Source: an uncultured Methanobrevibacter sp. (lineage in GTDB: Archaea; Methanobacteriota; Methanobacteria; Methanobacteriales; Methanobacteriaceae). From it: 32,298 nucleotides of DNA. Shown here piece by piece: positions 15,184-23,285 of the stretch (position 1 is the stretch's first letter; every line of letters begins with the position of its first letter). A model generated the notes under the pieces. The model was not told the origin of the DNA. It saw only the letters and a list, made by a program, of their open reading frames with translations, and ran no database searches. The stretch covers positions 1-32,298 of the forward strand of contig ONIK01000010.1 in assembly GCA_900317865.1 (NCBI GenBank), written 5' to 3'. Both the position numbers and the translations under genes were made by a program.

Positions 15184-17490
15184 ATGAAATATTATGAACT
15201 TATAATTTTGGTTATTTGTTTAATAATGGGTATTTCTACAGTTAGTGCGGGGAATGTAAATTCATCAGATGATTTTGTTTCTGATTATGAATACGAAATA
15301 TTGTCTGATGAGGTTATTACTGATGAAATTGAGGATATTGGGTTTTCTTCCAATCAAACAATAGACCTATCAGATTCAGAGTGTTGCTCTTTTGTGATTC
15401 AGGAAAATAATGGTCAAACAGTTTTTGCATTCAGGCAAGATTCACCGCTTAATGGTCATGGTGTAAAAATCAATTCTCAGGATTGGTATGGTAGAAATGT
15501 AATTAAACAAGAATTAGACACTCAGGATACTTATTTTTTCCATTCTATAATTACAGAGGATGGCTGGGTAATTGGTCAGGGTGGAAGTCAGTATGATGAG
15601 GATAGTTGGGCTATTGAAAGAATAGCAGGTACTATTGTTTCCAACAATGATATTTCACCATATTATCTTGAACAGGTAAGAAATATTCTTTATGGTTATA
15701 ATTATGGTCATTTTTTTATAAAAGCTCCTGACGGAAGTTATGGTATTGCATTTTTTGATAGGTATTTTACAGGAACTTTATATCCTGGACAGTATATGAT
15801 TATTCCGAATTACTTTAAGTATTATGATAAAGGAAATTATAGGGACTATTCCCAAAATCCTGTAGATGCAATAATTAGAATCTGTTCTTATGATTATTCT
15901 GGTTTAAATAGGAGGAATCTTTATACCTATGAATATAAAGTTTTTGAAACTCCAAATGGGGTGTTTAATGGTGTTAATGTTTATGTAACAAATGATAATG
16001 GACATAATGTAGGTTTGGATACTTCAAAAATTGTAACTCACTTTTATTATAAGGGAGGTTACTATCCTGCTTCTTCAGTCCCTGAAAATCCTGGAAAATT
16101 ATATGTTGGAACACATCTGTTTGAAAATACAGCTACCGGAAAGATGATTGATCTGGTTGAAAATATAAATAATGCCATTATCAATGAAGAAGCTTCTGTA
16201 ACATATATGATTAAACTTTTAAATAATGAACATGTGGTAGTATTTAATTTAGGAAATGGTGTTGATTTCGTTAGAACTTCAATATCTCATGGTTTTTATA
16301 ATTATGATGCTAATGAACATATTTTATATTGGCACTTACCTGCTGTCAATGAGATAAAGGAGATTACAATCATATTTAAGCCAAAAACTTTGGGAAATCA
16401 AAATATTCACACTTATGTCCGAGATAAGGCTGAAGAAAATGATTTTAATTATTATGTAACTGAATATGGCGCCTATATCTGTGCAGATAATGTCACCAAA
16501 TATGTGGGTGGCAATCAAAGATTAAATGTTTATTTAAAGGATAAATTTGGCTATCCATTGGTTGGAGAAAATGTGGATATTTTAATTAATGGACAATGGT
16601 ATTCTCGTACGGTCTCAAATAATGGTTATGCATCACTAGCTATTAATTTGGGTCATGGTCACTATGATGTTTTTGTATTTTACGATGGACAAATTGGTAA
16701 CAACCAGTCAATTGTAAAAGTTGTTGTAAAACCAAATGTATTTGCTGAAGATATTGTAAAATACTTTAAAAATGATACCCAATTTTATGCAACATTTTTG
16801 GATGCTAATGGTAATCTATTGAAAAATACAAATGTGTTATTTAATATTAATGGTGTATTTTACACACGTACTACTGATGATGGGGGTATTGCTAAGTTAA
16901 ATATTAATTTACAGCCTGGTAATTATATCATCACTTCTATTAATTCAGCTACAGGTGATCAAATTGGTAACACCATTACTGTAAAAACAGTAATTGTTGA
17001 AAATAATGATATAGTAAAATATTACAAAAATGATACCCAATACACCATTAAAGTATTGGATGGTCAGGGAAAGCCTTCCAGCGGTAAAAATGTAACTTTT
17101 AATATTAATGGTGTATTTTACACACGTACTACTGATGATGGGGGTATTGCTAAGTTAAATATTAATTTGATTCCTGGAGATTATATTATCACAGTAAATT
17201 ACAACGGTCAATATGCTTGCAATGACATAATGGTATTGGAAACATTAGTTACCCAGGATTTGTCAATGAATTATCGTGATGGTAGTAAATTTAAAGTTTT
17301 TGTATTGGATAAACAGGGTAGGCCTCTTAAAGGTGAAAATGTAACATTTAATATTAATGGTGTGTTTTATAATCGTACTACTGATGAGGATGGTATGGCT
17401 GCATTAAGTATTAACTTAATTTCGGGCGAATATATCATCACTAGTTGCTGGGATGATTATTCAGTAGCAAATACAATTAAAATAAGTTAA
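15184..17490 (+). CDS. Secreted adhesin-like protein with a possible Ntn-hydrolase-like domain and Ig repeats
   Basis: 768 aa. Signal peptide at residues 1-22 (MKYYELIILVICLIMGISTVSA). Residues about 65-290 form a globular domain starting ECCSFVIQ with C67/C68, then FAFRQD and NYGHFFIKAPDGSYGIAFFD. The order Cys, R..D and GHF(x)4-5DG recalls C45/acyltransferase-type Ntn hydrolases, in which the Cys becomes the new N-terminus, but this is tentative. Residues about 320-410 look like a DUF11-type beta domain. Four Ig-like repeats of about 86 aa then follow (from about 440, 520, 600 and 685), the same type as in 508-1398. Two of them share an exact 71-nt stretch. There is no C-terminal membrane anchor or sortase-like motif. 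No good ribosome site is seen. Confidence 0.8.
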   Translation: MKYYELIILVICLIMGISTVSAGNVNSSDDFVSDYEYEILSDEVITDEIEDIGFSSNQTIDLSDSECCSFVIQENNGQTVFAFRQDSPLNGHGVKINSQDWYGRNVIKQELDTQDTYFFHSIITEDGWVIGQGGSQYDEDSWAIERIAGTIVSNNDISPYYLEQVRNILYGYNYGHFFIKAPDGSYGIAFFDRYFTGTLYPGQYMIIPNYFKYYDKGNYRDYSQNPVDAIIRICSYDYSGLNRRNLYTYEYKVFETPNGVFNGVNVYVTNDNGHNVGLDTSKIVTHFYYKGGYYPASSVPENPGKLYVGTHLFENTATGKMIDLVENINNAIINEEASVTYMIKLLNNEHVVVFNLGNGVDFVRTSISHGFYNYDANEHILYWHLPAVNEIKEITIIFKPKTLGNQNIHTYVRDKAEENDFNYYVTEYGAYICADNVTKYVGGNQRLNVYLKDKFGYPLVGENVDILINGQWYSRTVSNNGYASLAINLGHGHYDVFVFYDGQIGNNQSIVKVVVKPNVFAEDIVKYFKNDTQFYATFLDANGNLLKNTNVLFNINGVFYTRTTDDGGIAKLNINLQPGNYIITSINSATGDQIGNTITVKTVIVENNDIVKYYKNDTQYTIKVLDGQGKPSSGKNVTFNINGVFYTRTTDDGGIAKLNINLIPGDYIITVNYNGQYACNDIMVLETLVTQDLSMNYRDGSKFKVFVLDKQGRPLKGENVTFNINGVFYNRTTDEDGMAALSINLISGEYIITSCWDDYSVANTIKIS
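16840..16910 (+). repeat. 71-nt exact direct repeat, copy 1
   Basis: Identical to 17098-17168, with a spacing of 258 nt (86 codons, one repeat unit). It encodes the core FNINGVFYTRTTDDGGIAKL of an Ig-like repeat. Exact nucleotide identity inside otherwise diverged repeats points to recent gene conversion or unequal exchange. Confidence 0.9.
17098..17168 (+). repeat. 71-nt exact direct repeat, copy 2
   Basis: Second copy of 16840-16910. The flanking sequence in the same repeats differs at many positions, so identity ends sharply on both sides. Confidence 0.9.
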
Positions 17491-17520
17491 AAGTAATCTT
17501 TAACTTTTTTTATTTTTTTT
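17484..17520 (+). terminator. Intrinsic terminator of the adhesin-like gene
   Basis: AAGTTAAA (17484-17491) pairs with TTTAACTT (17499-17506) around a 7-nt loop, followed by a long T-rich run. The stop codon lies in the left arm. Confidence 0.75.
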
Positions 17521-17597
17521 AAAATTATTCATATAAAAGTTTTTATATTTAAATTTAAAAAAATTATACTGTAATAAAATATATTTTTTGGGCGATA

Positions 17598-18590
17598 ATG
17601 ATGATAATAAGAACACCTGCTAGAATCCATATAACCCTACTGGATTTAAATGGTTCATATGGAAGAATTGATGGGGGAATTGGTTTTTCACTACAAAACC
17701 CACAATTCATTTTAGAAAGTACTCAAACAGAAAGTGGAGTAACTGTAGAATTTGATGAAAGTATTACAGATAAAGAAGCAATTGAAGAATGTAATTTAAA
17801 AATAAAACAGGCTTATGAAGATATCTGCAATCATTTTGATTTGGACATCGGTTTTGATTTTAAAGTTCACAATGCATTTTCAGCACATTCTGGATTTGGA
17901 TCAGGTACTCAAATTGCTCTTGCAACTGCTAAATTAATGTGTGAAACTGTTGGAATTGAAAAAAATTCTGTTGAACTGTCCTCAATTGTCGGAAGGGGAG
18001 GAACTTCAGGAATTGGAACTTATGGTTTCGAAGAAGGGGGTTTTATTGCTGATGGAGGACACAGTTTAAAGGAAAAAGCTACATTTTTACCTTCATCCGC
18101 ATCAAGTGCATGTCCGCCTCCACTTATTGGAAGATATGAATTTCCTCAGGAATGGGATGTGTTGATAGCAATACCTCCATACGGATTATCTATCCATGAT
18201 GGTGAAGAAGTTAACTTATTCCAACGATTCTGTCCTCTCCCTCAAAGGGAAGTGGAACAATTATCCCATATTGTATTCATGAATCTGATTCCTGCAATGC
18301 TTGAAAAGGATATTGAAGAATTCGGAAAATGTATTGATGAAATTCATAAAAGAGGATTCCAAAAAGCAGAATTGACATTATATGATGAAAGAATGCATAA
18401 TTTAATGCAGCATTTACGTGATAACGGTGCATATGGTGTTGGAATGAGTTCTTTTGGACCAACTATTTATTCTATAGTTGATGAACGAAATAAGGAATCC
18501 GTATTAAAAGCAACTCGAGAATTTTTAGGTGAAGATGCACCTATATTTATAACTAAAGGTCAAAATAGTGGTTATGTAATTGAAAAATAA
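17598..18590 (+). CDS. mptG: Beta-ribofuranosylaminobenzene 5'-phosphate synthase
   Basis: 330 aa (329 if the second ATG at 17601 is used). GHMP-kinase-fold enzyme: RTPARIHITLLDLNGSYGRIDGGIGF at the N-terminus, the glycine-rich SAHSGFGSGTQIALATAKL at about 96-115, VGRGGTSGIGTYGFEEGGF at about 131-150, and a C-terminal GMSSFGPTIYSI. It condenses p-hydroxybenzoate-type or aminobenzoate precursor with PRPP with loss of CO2 and pyrophosphate, the first committed step to the arylamine part of tetrahydromethanopterin, the C1 carrier of methanogenesis. Monocistronic: a terminator lies before it and the next gene is convergent. A weak GGGCGAT precedes the start. Confidence 0.9.
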   Translation: MMIIRTPARIHITLLDLNGSYGRIDGGIGFSLQNPQFILESTQTESGVTVEFDESITDKEAIEECNLKIKQAYEDICNHFDLDIGFDFKVHNAFSAHSGFGSGTQIALATAKLMCETVGIEKNSVELSSIVGRGGTSGIGTYGFEEGGFIADGGHSLKEKATFLPSSASSACPPPLIGRYEFPQEWDVLIAIPPYGLSIHDGEEVNLFQRFCPLPQREVEQLSHIVFMNLIPAMLEKDIEEFGKCIDEIHKRGFQKAELTLYDERMHNLMQHLRDNGAYGVGMSSFGPTIYSIVDERNKESVLKATREFLGEDAPIFITKGQNSGYVIEK

Positions 18591-18613
18591 TCACTTTTTT
18601 AATTTCTTTTTTT

Positions 18614-19327
18614 TTAATCTTTGTCGTTAAAGCAGATATCTGAATATGTGCAGTATCTACATAAAAATTGTTCATTTTTAGGAAATTTTCCGGCATTTAC
18701 ATTTTCTCTGACTTTGTATAATGTATCAAGGCCATCATTTAATTCCTGATTACAAATATATTTCCTTTTATTGTCTTCATCTTTGAAGTACAGTAATCTT
18801 AATTTATTGTCTTTTGTAAAAAATATTCCTGCACTTATCACTGGCTTATTGTAATTGCTTTCGACAAGCATTTTATAATATCCAAGTTCCAATCTGCATT
18901 TGCTGAAAGAAGATGATGATCCTGTCTTATAATCAATAACCACCAGTTCTCCTTCAGGATTTTCTAAAATAATATCTGTAATTCCACTGAAATTGTGAGT
19001 ATCATCGGTCAGATATTCTTCCTGGCTGAAAACTTTATAATCATTTTCTATAAATGCCTTTTCAAAAAAAGAAGCCAAACTATCCAAATGAACATCAATA
19101 TCATTAATATTCATGTTTTTTTGTTTAGCTATTAAATCAAGATAATATCTAGGATTTTCCTGAGGATTATCACCGTAAATTTTAACATAATTTTCAGCTA
19201 TTGAATGAACATTGGTTCCCAGTTCCATATATTCATTCGGAGGCATTTCAATTTCATCAATATACTGGTATTTAAATTCACGGGGACATTTGAGATAGCT
19301 ATTGATTTTTGACTTTGATAATTTCAT
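18614..19327 (-). CDS. PD-(D/E)XK nuclease, RecB/Cas4-like with Fe-S cysteines
   Basis: 237 aa. N-terminal SKSKINSYLKCPREFKYQYI with C14, a Gly-x3-His motif at 37-41, the nuclease core GITDII (D118) and VVIDYKTG (D132 and K134), a QxxxY-like helix LELGYYKML, and a C-terminal cysteine set C223, C226 and C232. The four cysteines (14, 223, 226, 232) match the [4Fe-4S] site of AddB/Cas4-type nucleases. The protein probably cuts or resects DNA in repair. No cas1, cas2 or repeat array is near, so it is not called cas4. There is no ribosome site; TATA-like sequence lies about 25-30 nt upstream, suggesting a leaderless message. It converges with mptG. Confidence 0.8.
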   Translation of the reverse strand: MKLSKSKINSYLKCPREFKYQYIDEIEMPPNEYMELGTNVHSIAENYVKIYGDNPQENPRYYLDLIAKQKNMNINDIDVHLDSLASFFEKAFIENDYKVFSQEEYLTDDTHNFSGITDIILENPEGELVVIDYKTGSSSSFSKCRLELGYYKMLVESNYNKPVISAGIFFTKDNKLRLLYFKDEDNKRKYICNQELNDGLDTLYKVRENVNAGKFPKNEQFLCRYCTYSDICFNDKD

Positions 19328-19384
19328 GATTTTAATTTATACTTATTTAAATAAATATTCTTTTGTATAGGATAAGATTAAATT

Positions 19385-19414
19385 TTTATATTATTTTAAA
19401 TTAAATTATTATCT
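19385..19414 (+). promoter_or_regulatory. Promoter of mtnA, probably leaderless
   Basis: TTTATATTA (19385-19393) lies 21 nt before the ATG at 19415 and no ribosome site is present. Transcription would start at or just before the start codon. Confidence 0.5.
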
Positions 19415-20344
19415 ATGAGAACTATTGAATGGGAAGATAATAAATTAAAATTAATTGATCAGACTAAACTTCCGGATGAACTGACTTATGTTTATTGTGA
19501 AAATTATCTGGAAGTTATTGTGGCAATTAGAGACATGATTGTTCGAGGTGCACCCGCCATAGGTGTTGCAGCAGGATTTGGAATGGCTTTGGCTTATTTG
19601 GATGATGAGGATTTGGATAAGGCTGCAGAAGAAATTAAAGCTGCAAGACCAACTGCAATTAATCTGTTCTGGGCAGTGGATAGGGTATTAAATAGTGATA
19701 ATCCATTGGAAGAAGCATTAAAAATGTATCAGGAAGATATTGATACTAATATGGCTATTGGAAAATATGGTTCTGAGATTATTGATGATGGAGATACTGT
19801 TTTAACTCATTGTAATGCTGGAGCACTGGCATGTGTTGATTATGGAACTGCATTGGGTGTTTTTAGAGCAGCCCGTGATGCAGGTAAAAATATTAATGTA
19901 ATCTGTGATGAAACAAGGCCCAGGGGTCAGGGAGCCAGTTTGAGTGTTTGGGAAATGCAGCAGGAGAATATTCCCGTTAAATTAATTCCGGATGTTGCCT
20001 CAGGATTTTTAATGTCACAGGGAAAAATTGATAAGGTTGTCATTGGTGCTGATAGAATAGCTAAAGGTGGTGTTGTCAATAAAATCGGTTCATTTATGGT
20101 TGCTATGGCAGCCAAACAACATGATGTCCCATTTTATGTGGCCGCTCCATTATCTACATTTGATATGGAAGCATCTATCTTTGATACTATTATTGAAGAG
20201 CGGGACGGTGATGAAGTAAGATATTATGGTGGAGCCAGAATCTGTCCTGAAGGTACTGAAGTGATAAATCCTGCATTTGATATTACTCCTAGTGAATTTA
20301 TTACAGGTATCATTACTGAAAACGGTATTATAGACCCAATTTAG
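19415..20344 (+). CDS. mtnA: S-methyl-5-thioribose-1-phosphate isomerase family protein
   Basis: 309 aa, somewhat shorter than the bacterial enzymes of about 350. Motifs: RGAPAIGVAAGFG at 44-56, THCNAGALA with the expected catalytic Cys133, DETRPRGQG at 165-173, GADRIAKGGVVNKIG with the expected catalytic Asp213, and FYVAAPLSTFD at 240-250. It converts methylthioribose 1-phosphate to the ribulose form in salvage of methylthioadenosine or, in methanogens, of related 5'-deoxyadenosine products. The match to MtnA is better than to eIF2B-alpha or ribose-1,5-bisphosphate isomerase because of the RGAPAIG and THCNAG motifs. It stands alone, with a hairpin terminator behind it. Confidence 0.9.
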   Translation: MRTIEWEDNKLKLIDQTKLPDELTYVYCENYLEVIVAIRDMIVRGAPAIGVAAGFGMALAYLDDEDLDKAAEEIKAARPTAINLFWAVDRVLNSDNPLEEALKMYQEDIDTNMAIGKYGSEIIDDGDTVLTHCNAGALACVDYGTALGVFRAARDAGKNINVICDETRPRGQGASLSVWEMQQENIPVKLIPDVASGFLMSQGKIDKVVIGADRIAKGGVVNKIGSFMVAMAAKQHDVPFYVAAPLSTFDMEASIFDTIIEERDGDEVRYYGGARICPEGTEVINPAFDITPSEFITGIITENGIIDPI

Positions 20345-20383
20345 TTTTTTTGTTAAATGTTGAGTTCAACAATGTAAATGGCG

Positions 20384-20420
20384 CTAAACAATCATTGTTT
20401 AGATCCATTGTTTCTATTTT
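20384..20420 (+). terminator. Terminator of mtnA
   Basis: CTAAACAA (20384-20391) pairs with TTGTTTAG (20395-20402) around TCA, flanked by a weaker outer pairing, and is followed by a T-rich run at about 20409-20420. Confidence 0.65.
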
Positions 20421-20561
20421 TTTTAAATTCTTTTTATCTTAATTTAATATTCTTTTTTTCATTTCTTTGACTTTAAATTCATACAAATGGCTATTTTTGA
20501 GTACTATTATCTAAAAATATAAGTTCAATTTTTGTTCCAATTTCATGTTCTATTCAAAATA

Positions 20562-20613
20562 TTTATATATTAATACTAATAAATTATTTAATCGGAAGGA
20601 ATATTCCTTCCGA
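20562..20613 (+). promoter_or_regulatory. glnA promoter with an NrpR-like operator palindrome
   Basis: TATA box TTTATATAT (20562-20570), then a 22-bp perfect palindrome at 20592-20613 with core CGGAAGGAATATTCCTTCCG. It contains GGAA-N6-TTCC twice (20594-20607 and 20598-20611). GGAA-N6-TTCC is the known consensus of NrpR, the repressor of nitrogen assimilation genes in methanogens. The palindrome begins about 22 nt after the TATA box, over the expected transcription start, where a repressor would block initiation. The leader to ATG 20711 would be about 115 nt. Confidence 0.75.
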
Positions 20614-20710
20614 CTATATATTATTGTTATATTCATTTAGTCGAAAGGGTTTTCCACGTTCCATATTATTCAAATCATGGGTAATATACTCAAAAAATGA
20701 TGTGAAAAAA

Positions 20711-22048
20711 ATGTCAGCAAAAGATAATAAATTAGACCAAATTATAAAGACCGTTGAGGCAAATGATATAAAATTTTTGAAATTAGAATTTTCAGATATA
20801 CATGGATTACCAAAAAGCATGGCAGTCCCTCTTAAAAAAGCAAATGATATTGAAGACATAGTAAATGACGGATTATTATTTGACGGATCATCAGTAGCAG
20901 GATTAGCTTCAATTAATGACAGTGATTTACTTGCAAAACCGGATATTGACACTTTCTCAACAATTCCATGGAGACCTGAATCAAAAGGTACAAGCAGATT
21001 CATATGTGATATTTTCACTACTGACGGAAAACCATATGATGGAGATCCAAGGGGTGTACTTAAAAAATCTTTACAATTAGCAGAAAAAAGAGGATATCAG
21101 TTTAATATGGGTCCTGAACCGGAATTCTTTATTATAAAAGAAGATGATGATGGAAATTACATTCCTGCGGATGAAGCAGAATACTTTGATGTAGAACCAT
21201 TAGACCAAGGTACTGATATTAGAAGAGAAATTGTATTAGGTTTAGAAAAATTGGATTTCAATGTAGAAGTAAGTCACCACGAAGTTGCAGCAGGTCAGCA
21301 TGAAGTGGACTTCAAATATGCCGATGCTTTAAAAACAGCTGATGCAGTTATCACATTTAAAGAAGCTGTTAAAGCATTAGTTAATAAATTGGGTTTTAAA
21401 GCGACATTCATGCCGAAACCATTCCTTGGAATTAATGGTAGCGGAATGCATTGTAATCAAAGTTTATTTAAAAATGGGGAAAATATTTTCTATGATCCTG
21501 ACACTGAAACTCAAATATCACAGGATGCATTATACTTCATTGGAGGATTATTGGAACATGCACAGGCTTTATCATCAATTTTATCACCAACAGTTAACTC
21601 CTATAAACGTTTAGTACCTGGTTATGAAGCTCCATGTTATATTGCTTATGGTTTCAAAAACAGGTCAACCTTATTAAGGATTCCTGCATCACGTGGATTA
21701 GGTACCAGAATTGAATGCAGATCAGCTGACCCATCATGTAATCCATACTTGGCATTTGCTGTATTGCTCGAAGCCGGTTTGGATGGTATGGATAATAAAA
21801 TAGATCCTGGTGAACCTACAGAAGAAAACTTGTTTGCATACAGTGAAGATGAAATTATCCAAAAAGGAATTAGCAGTTTACCAACAAGTTTGTGGGAGGC
21901 ATATCATTCATTAGAGGAAGATGAAGTAATTAAAAACGCTCTTGGTGAAAAAGTATTTAATCAATTCTATAATATCAAAAGGGCTGAATGGGATTCTTAT
22001 AGAATACAAGTATTCGATTATGAAAGAGATGAGTATTTAAACGTATAG
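20711..22048 (+). CDS. glnA: Glutamine synthetase type I
   Basis: 445 aa from ATG 20711, where MSAKDNKLDQIIKTVEANDI matches the family start; an in-frame TTG 87 nt upstream lies in the leader after the operator and is not used. Core motifs: FDGSSVAG, MGPEPEFF, ASHHEVA-type metal site VSHHEVAAGQHEVDF, KPFLGINGSGMHCNQSL, and ASRGLGTRIECRSADPSCNPY. The length and lack of the bacterial adenylylation region fit the GSI-alpha class found in archaea. It makes glutamine from glutamate, ammonia and ATP. Expression is probably repressed under ammonia by NrpR. It pairs with the glutamate synthase operon that follows, forming the high-affinity GS-GOGAT route. Confidence 0.97.
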   Translation: MSAKDNKLDQIIKTVEANDIKFLKLEFSDIHGLPKSMAVPLKKANDIEDIVNDGLLFDGSSVAGLASINDSDLLAKPDIDTFSTIPWRPESKGTSRFICDIFTTDGKPYDGDPRGVLKKSLQLAEKRGYQFNMGPEPEFFIIKEDDDGNYIPADEAEYFDVEPLDQGTDIRREIVLGLEKLDFNVEVSHHEVAAGQHEVDFKYADALKTADAVITFKEAVKALVNKLGFKATFMPKPFLGINGSGMHCNQSLFKNGENIFYDPDTETQISQDALYFIGGLLEHAQALSSILSPTVNSYKRLVPGYEAPCYIAYGFKNRSTLLRIPASRGLGTRIECRSADPSCNPYLAFAVLLEAGLDGMDNKIDPGEPTEENLFAYSEDEIIQKGISSLPTSLWEAYHSLEEDEVIKNALGEKVFNQFYNIKRAEWDSYRIQVFDYERDEYLNV

Positions 22049-22060
22049 ATTATTTCATTT

Positions 22061-22106
22061 TTGGTAGTTTAATTTAAAATTACTCTACCAATTAATTTTA
22101 GTTTTT
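22061..22106 (+). terminator. Terminator of glnA
   Basis: TTGGTAG (22061-22067) pairs with CTACCAA (22085-22091), with a 17-nt loop, followed by T-rich sequence to 22106. Separates glnA from the glutamate synthase operon. Confidence 0.55.
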
Positions 22107-22107
22107 C

Positions 22108-22151
22108 GGAGGTGTAAATTGGGGAGCTGGCTATTTAATTATTATTTTTAG
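22108..22151 (+). other. Strong ribosome site with a 10-codon reading frame in the operon leader
   Basis: GGAGGTG (22108-22114) is as good a ribosome site as any in the window, yet no normal gene follows. Four nt later a TTG (22119) opens a frame reading MGSWLFNYYF and then TAG (22149-22151), ending inside the first AGGCATAT box. It may be a leader peptide of the glutamate synthase operon, or a relic of a lost gene. Confidence 0.3.
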
Positions 22152-22264
22152 GCATATGGTAATTTTAATATAGGCATATAGGAAATTTAGAATTAAAATC
22201 TCATGATTATTATTTTTAGGCATATGGTAATTTTAGGATTTTATAAAGGCATATGATGAATTAA
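22138..22264 (+). promoter_or_regulatory. Four AGGCATAT boxes upstream of the glutamate synthase operon
   Basis: Four related 18-nt elements in the same direction: AGGCATATGGTAATTTTA (22150-22167), AGGCATATAGGAAATTTA (22172-22189), AGGCATATGGTAATTTTA (22218-22235) and AGGCATATGATGAATTAA (22247-22264). Boxes 1 and 3 lie in an exact 30-nt direct repeat (22138-22167 and 22206-22235). Conserved GGCATAT with a loose AAWTTWA tail in a non-coding gap is what a multi-site operator or activator region looks like. No NrpR-type palindrome is seen here, unlike glnA. The regulator is unknown. Confidence 0.6.
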
Positions 22265-22352
22265 AACTATGATTAAGTTAAGTTAATGGTTGGGTTTGTT
22301 TCATTAACTTAAATATGTGTATTGGCCGTTTATTTTATTTGGAGGTAGAAAA

Positions 22353-23270
22353 ATGTGTGGAATAGCAGGTGTAATATACAAAGATAAAAAAACTCACCCC
22401 GTAGGAGAGGCATTAACAGCAATGTTGGAATCATTACAGCATAGAGGTCCTGATTCAGCAGGTTATGCAATTTACGGCAGTTTGAATTTTCCTGATAATT
22501 ATTATCAATTAAATGTTGAAGTAAAAAGAAAAAGAGGTGCATTAGACAATTTAAAATCATTATTAACCCAAGTAAGTCCAATATTTGAAGAACAATTAAT
22601 TGAGTCTGTAGGAGACTCTGATGTATATAAATGTAAAATATTGTTGGATGAGTATTCTCTTTTGCCGTCATTCATAAGAGAAATTGATGAACTGGAAAAT
22701 ATAAGGGTTATCAACGGTTCACATTCCTTTGAAATGATAAAAGACACTGGAAAAGTAAAAGACATTGCAGAACGTTTTAATGTTCAAAGCAGGATGGGAA
22801 CACATGGAATAGGACATACTCGTTTTGCAACGGAAAGTGGTGTAGACCGTTATCATGCACACCCTTATCAGAGCTACATAATACCGGATATAACTGTAGT
22901 GCATAATGGCCAAATCACCAATTACTGGAAAATAAGGGATCCATTGGAACGAAAAGGACATACTTTCGAATCATTTAATGATACTGAATGTATTGTTCAT
23001 TACATGGCAGATAAACTTAATCAGGGTTATAAATTAGAAGAAGCTTTGGATCAAGCAGTAATTGATTTGGATGGTCCATTTTCAATATTGGTAGGAACTC
23101 CTAATGGTATTGGTATTGCAAAGGATAAACTTGGTCTCAGGCCGGGGGTAATGGTTGAAACTGATGAAATTTTTGCTATTGCTTCAGAAGAAATGGCATT
23201 GCATGATGTCATAGATTCTAATCAAATAGAACAAATCGCTCCTGGTGAAACAAGGGCTTATACGATTTAA
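22353..23270 (+). CDS. Glutamate synthase, glutamine amidotransferase subunit
   Basis: 305 aa from ATG 22353, preceded by GGAGGT (22341-22346). This start leaves MCGIAGVIY, so Cys2 becomes the N-terminal nucleophile of a class II (Ntn) glutamine amidotransferase; a GTG at 22317 would bury it and is rejected. Other motifs: LQHRGPDSAGY, MGTHGIGHTRFATES, HPYQSY and VVHNGQITNYWKIR, and NDTECIVHYM. It releases ammonia from glutamine for the synthase core encoded three genes on. In bacteria this is the first domain of GltB; here it is a separate gene, as usual in archaea. First gene of a four-gene operon with gaps of 0-15 nt. Confidence 0.92.
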   Translation: MCGIAGVIYKDKKTHPVGEALTAMLESLQHRGPDSAGYAIYGSLNFPDNYYQLNVEVKRKRGALDNLKSLLTQVSPIFEEQLIESVGDSDVYKCKILLDEYSLLPSFIREIDELENIRVINGSHSFEMIKDTGKVKDIAERFNVQSRMGTHGIGHTRFATESGVDRYHAHPYQSYIIPDITVVHNGQITNYWKIRDPLERKGHTFESFNDTECIVHYMADKLNQGYKLEEALDQAVIDLDGPFSILVGTPNGIGIAKDKLGLRPGVMVETDEIFAIASEEMALHDVIDSNQIEQIAPGETRAYTI

Positions 23271-23285
23271 TGGGGAGTTTTGTCT

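Noticed and set aside
18614..19327. Calling the nuclease cas4
   Set aside because: It has the Cas4-like cysteine set and nuclease core, but no cas1, cas2 or array is in the window. RecB/AddB-type repair nucleases share these features.
20592..20613. The 22-bp palindrome as a terminator
   Set aside because: It lies just after a TATA box, no T run follows, and mtnA already has a terminator at 20384-20420.
22138..22264. AGGCATAT boxes as a CRISPR array
   Set aside because: Repeats are 18 nt and degenerate, spacing is irregular (22, 46 and 29 nt), and no cas gene is near. The lone Cas4-like nuclease at 18614-19327 is not linked to it.
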